Part shown: positions 4,171 through 5,227 of the stretch, piece by piece
Layout of the letters: every line of letters starts with the position of its first letter
Numbering within the stretch: the stretch's first letter is position 1
DNA from: an uncultured Eubacteriales bacterium
GTDB taxonomy: Bacteria > Bacillota > Clostridia > Christensenellales > Christensenellaceae
Assembly: GCA_900545085.1 (NCBI GenBank)
Contig: UQXU01000097.1
Location: forward strand, 1 to 5,227
DNA length: 5,227 bases
Direction of reading: 5' to 3'
Notes under the pieces: generated by a model
The model's input: only the letters and a program-made list of their open reading frames with translations
Databases searched by the model: none
What the model was told of the DNA's origin: nothing
Program-made: the position numbers and the translations under genes

Positions 4171-5227
4171 CTGCTGTCTGCTTTTTTTATCTTTTTCAAT
4201 CTGCTCTGCTTTTTCACTCAGATATAGCCAGCGTTCTTCTCTCTCGAACAACTTCGCTTCCAATTCTTCTATATATTCCACAAGCTCAGTGACCTTGGCG
4301 GCGTCCGATGCGTTTCTTTCCAATTCGCCTCTGACTTCGTCAAGCTCTCGATTCAGCTTTTCTATATCTTCATCTATCGTCTGATATTCACGCTGCTCTT
4401 TATAGCTGAACCTCAACCGGGGAGGTGCTTCCTGCGCAGGTTTTGGCTTTGCCTTTTTGGGTTTAGGCTTCGGCTTTGGTTTTTCAGCCAGCTCTGCATT
4501 ATGAACTTCCATATAGTTAGTATATCCGCCGTTGTACATTCTGAGCTTTCCGCCGTCTTCAAATACAAAAACATGCTCTGCTATCTTGTCAAGAAAATAC
4601 CTGTCATGAGACACGGCTATCACCGCACCTTCAAAACCCTCTATAAAATCTTCTAATATAGACAGAGTTTCAATATCCAAGTCGTTTGTAGGCTCATCCA
4701 GAAGCAGTACGTTCGGCGCGCCCATAAGAACTCGCATTAATGTAAGCCTGCGCCTTTCTCCGCCGGACAGTCTGGATATCGGCGCAAACTGAGCCGCAGG
4801 CGGGAAAAGAAATTTTTCCAACAATGCACCCGCAGTTATCGTGCCTTCGCTCGTCTGCACTGTATGACCTATCTCACGAACGTATTCTATGACGCGCATA
4901 TCAGGATCTACTTCTTCAATTTGCTGAGAAAAATATCCTATTTTTACAGTTTCGCCGCGCACAATACTCCCGCTATCCGGCTCCGTAAGCCCTGCTATCA
5001 TATCGAGCAGCGTTGATTTTCCACATCCGTTAGGGCCTATAATACCTATTCGATCGTTTCTAAGAAGATTATAAGAAAAGTCTGAAATAAGTGTTTTTCC
5101 ATCATACCCCTTGCTAACGTCTTGTATTTCTATTATCTTCTTGCCCAGTCTGCTGGCTAACGACGCGAGCGTAAGCTCTTTATCGGGGTTTTTTGCCTGT
5201 TCTTCTTTCACAAGCTGGCTGAAGCGT
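4168..5227 (-). CDS. Uup-like ABC-F ATPase, C-terminal part (second ABC domain and coiled coil)
   Basis: C-terminal 352 residues of a soluble twin-ABC protein; the reading frame is open to the right edge, so the first ABC domain lies outside. A GTG at 5211 is in frame but internal: upstream codons read RFSQL without a stop and no ribosome binding site is visible. Counting from the edge, RLGKKIIEIQDVSKGYDGK (26-44) opens domain 2; Walker A is GPNGCGKST (64-72), the signature LSGGERRR (153-160), Walker B VLLLDEPT (173-180) with Glu178, the D-loop NDLD, and switch His207 in AVSHDRYFLDK. Next come a Lys-Pro linker (249-263) and a charged coiled coil (about 275-346) resembling the Uup C-terminal domain. 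ABC-F proteins act on ribosomes, and Uup also on branched DNA; none carries transmembrane helices. Uup-like housekeeping factor is preferred over an antibiotic-resistance ABC-F because of this C-terminal domain and the GETVKIGYFSQ block. Confidence 0.92.
   Translation of the reverse strand, partial: RFSQLVKEEQAKNPDKELTLASLASRLGKKIIEIQDVSKGYDGKTLISDFSYNLLRNDRIGIIGPNGCGKSTLLDMIAGLTEPDSGSIVRGETVKIGYFSQQIEEVDPDMRVIEYVREIGHTVQTSEGTITAGALLEKFLFPPAAQFAPISRLSGGERRRLTLMRVLMGAPNVLLLDEPTNDLDIETLSILEDFIEGFEGAVIAVSHDRYFLDKIAEHVFVFEDGGKLRMYNGGYTNYMEVHNAELAEKPKPKPKPKKAKPKPAQEAPPRLRFSYKEQREYQTIDEDIEKLNRELDEVRGELERNASDAAKVTELVEYIEELEAKLFEREERWLYLSEKAEQIEKDKKSRQQ

Noticed and set aside
5209..5211. GTG as the start of the ABC-F gene
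   Set aside because: The frame stays open to the edge, upstream codons fit the protein, no ribosome binding site precedes it, and the family has a first ABC domain upstream.

Overview
The window looks like chromosomal DNA of a low-to-medium GC Gram-positive bacterium, probably a gut-type clostridium. This is inferred from several signs. Ribosome binding sites are strong (GGAGG or AGGAG, 6-9 bases before the start). Promoters are close to the sigma-A consensus in AT-rich spacers. The protein types are a TrpB2-like enzyme, a Uup-like ABC-F ATPase and a clostridial-style MarR. No 16S rRNA or other marker gene is present, so the genus cannot be named. I see no mobile element, phage gene, CRISPR array, tRNA or rRNA.

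Left half (1-2122), all on the minus strand. In transcription order it holds a ThiD-family kinase (1343-2122), a class I glutamine amidotransferase-like gamma-glutamyl hydrolase (peptidase C26, 545-1237), and the first 152 codons of a TrpB2-type tryptophan synthase beta chain that runs off the left edge. They share a direction but are probably not one simple operon. A strong intrinsic terminator (1261-1295) sits between kinase and hydrolase, and a good promoter (TTGACA, 16 bases, TATATT) overlaps the hydrolase stop codon and points into trpB. The kinase has an extended -10 promoter and an unusually long, possibly structured 5' leader.

Middle (2123-2388) is an AT-rich divergent intergenic region with outward promoters on both sides and a perfect 7-bp inverted repeat between them.

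Right half. On the plus strand lie an Sfp-type 4'-phosphopantetheinyl transferase (2389-3006), then a MarR-family regulator (3114-3554) with its own near-consensus promoter. The regulator overlaps by 8 bases a four-helix membrane protein of unknown function (3547-4125), and the pair ends at an intrinsic terminator (4137-4170). Converging from the right edge is the C-terminal part of a Uup-like ABC-F ATPase (4168-5227, minus).

How the genes might work together: the kinase (HMP or pyridoxal phosphorylation) and the PLP-dependent TrpB2 could be linked through vitamin B6, but this is only inference. The MarR/membrane-protein pair is the most system-like unit and is probably a self-regulated two-gene module. 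I found no convincing evidence of a new defence, toxin or RNA-guided system. The most checkable oddities are the altered catalytic loop of the kinase, the promoter placed directly before a terminator in the hydrolase leader, and the uncharacterised membrane protein.
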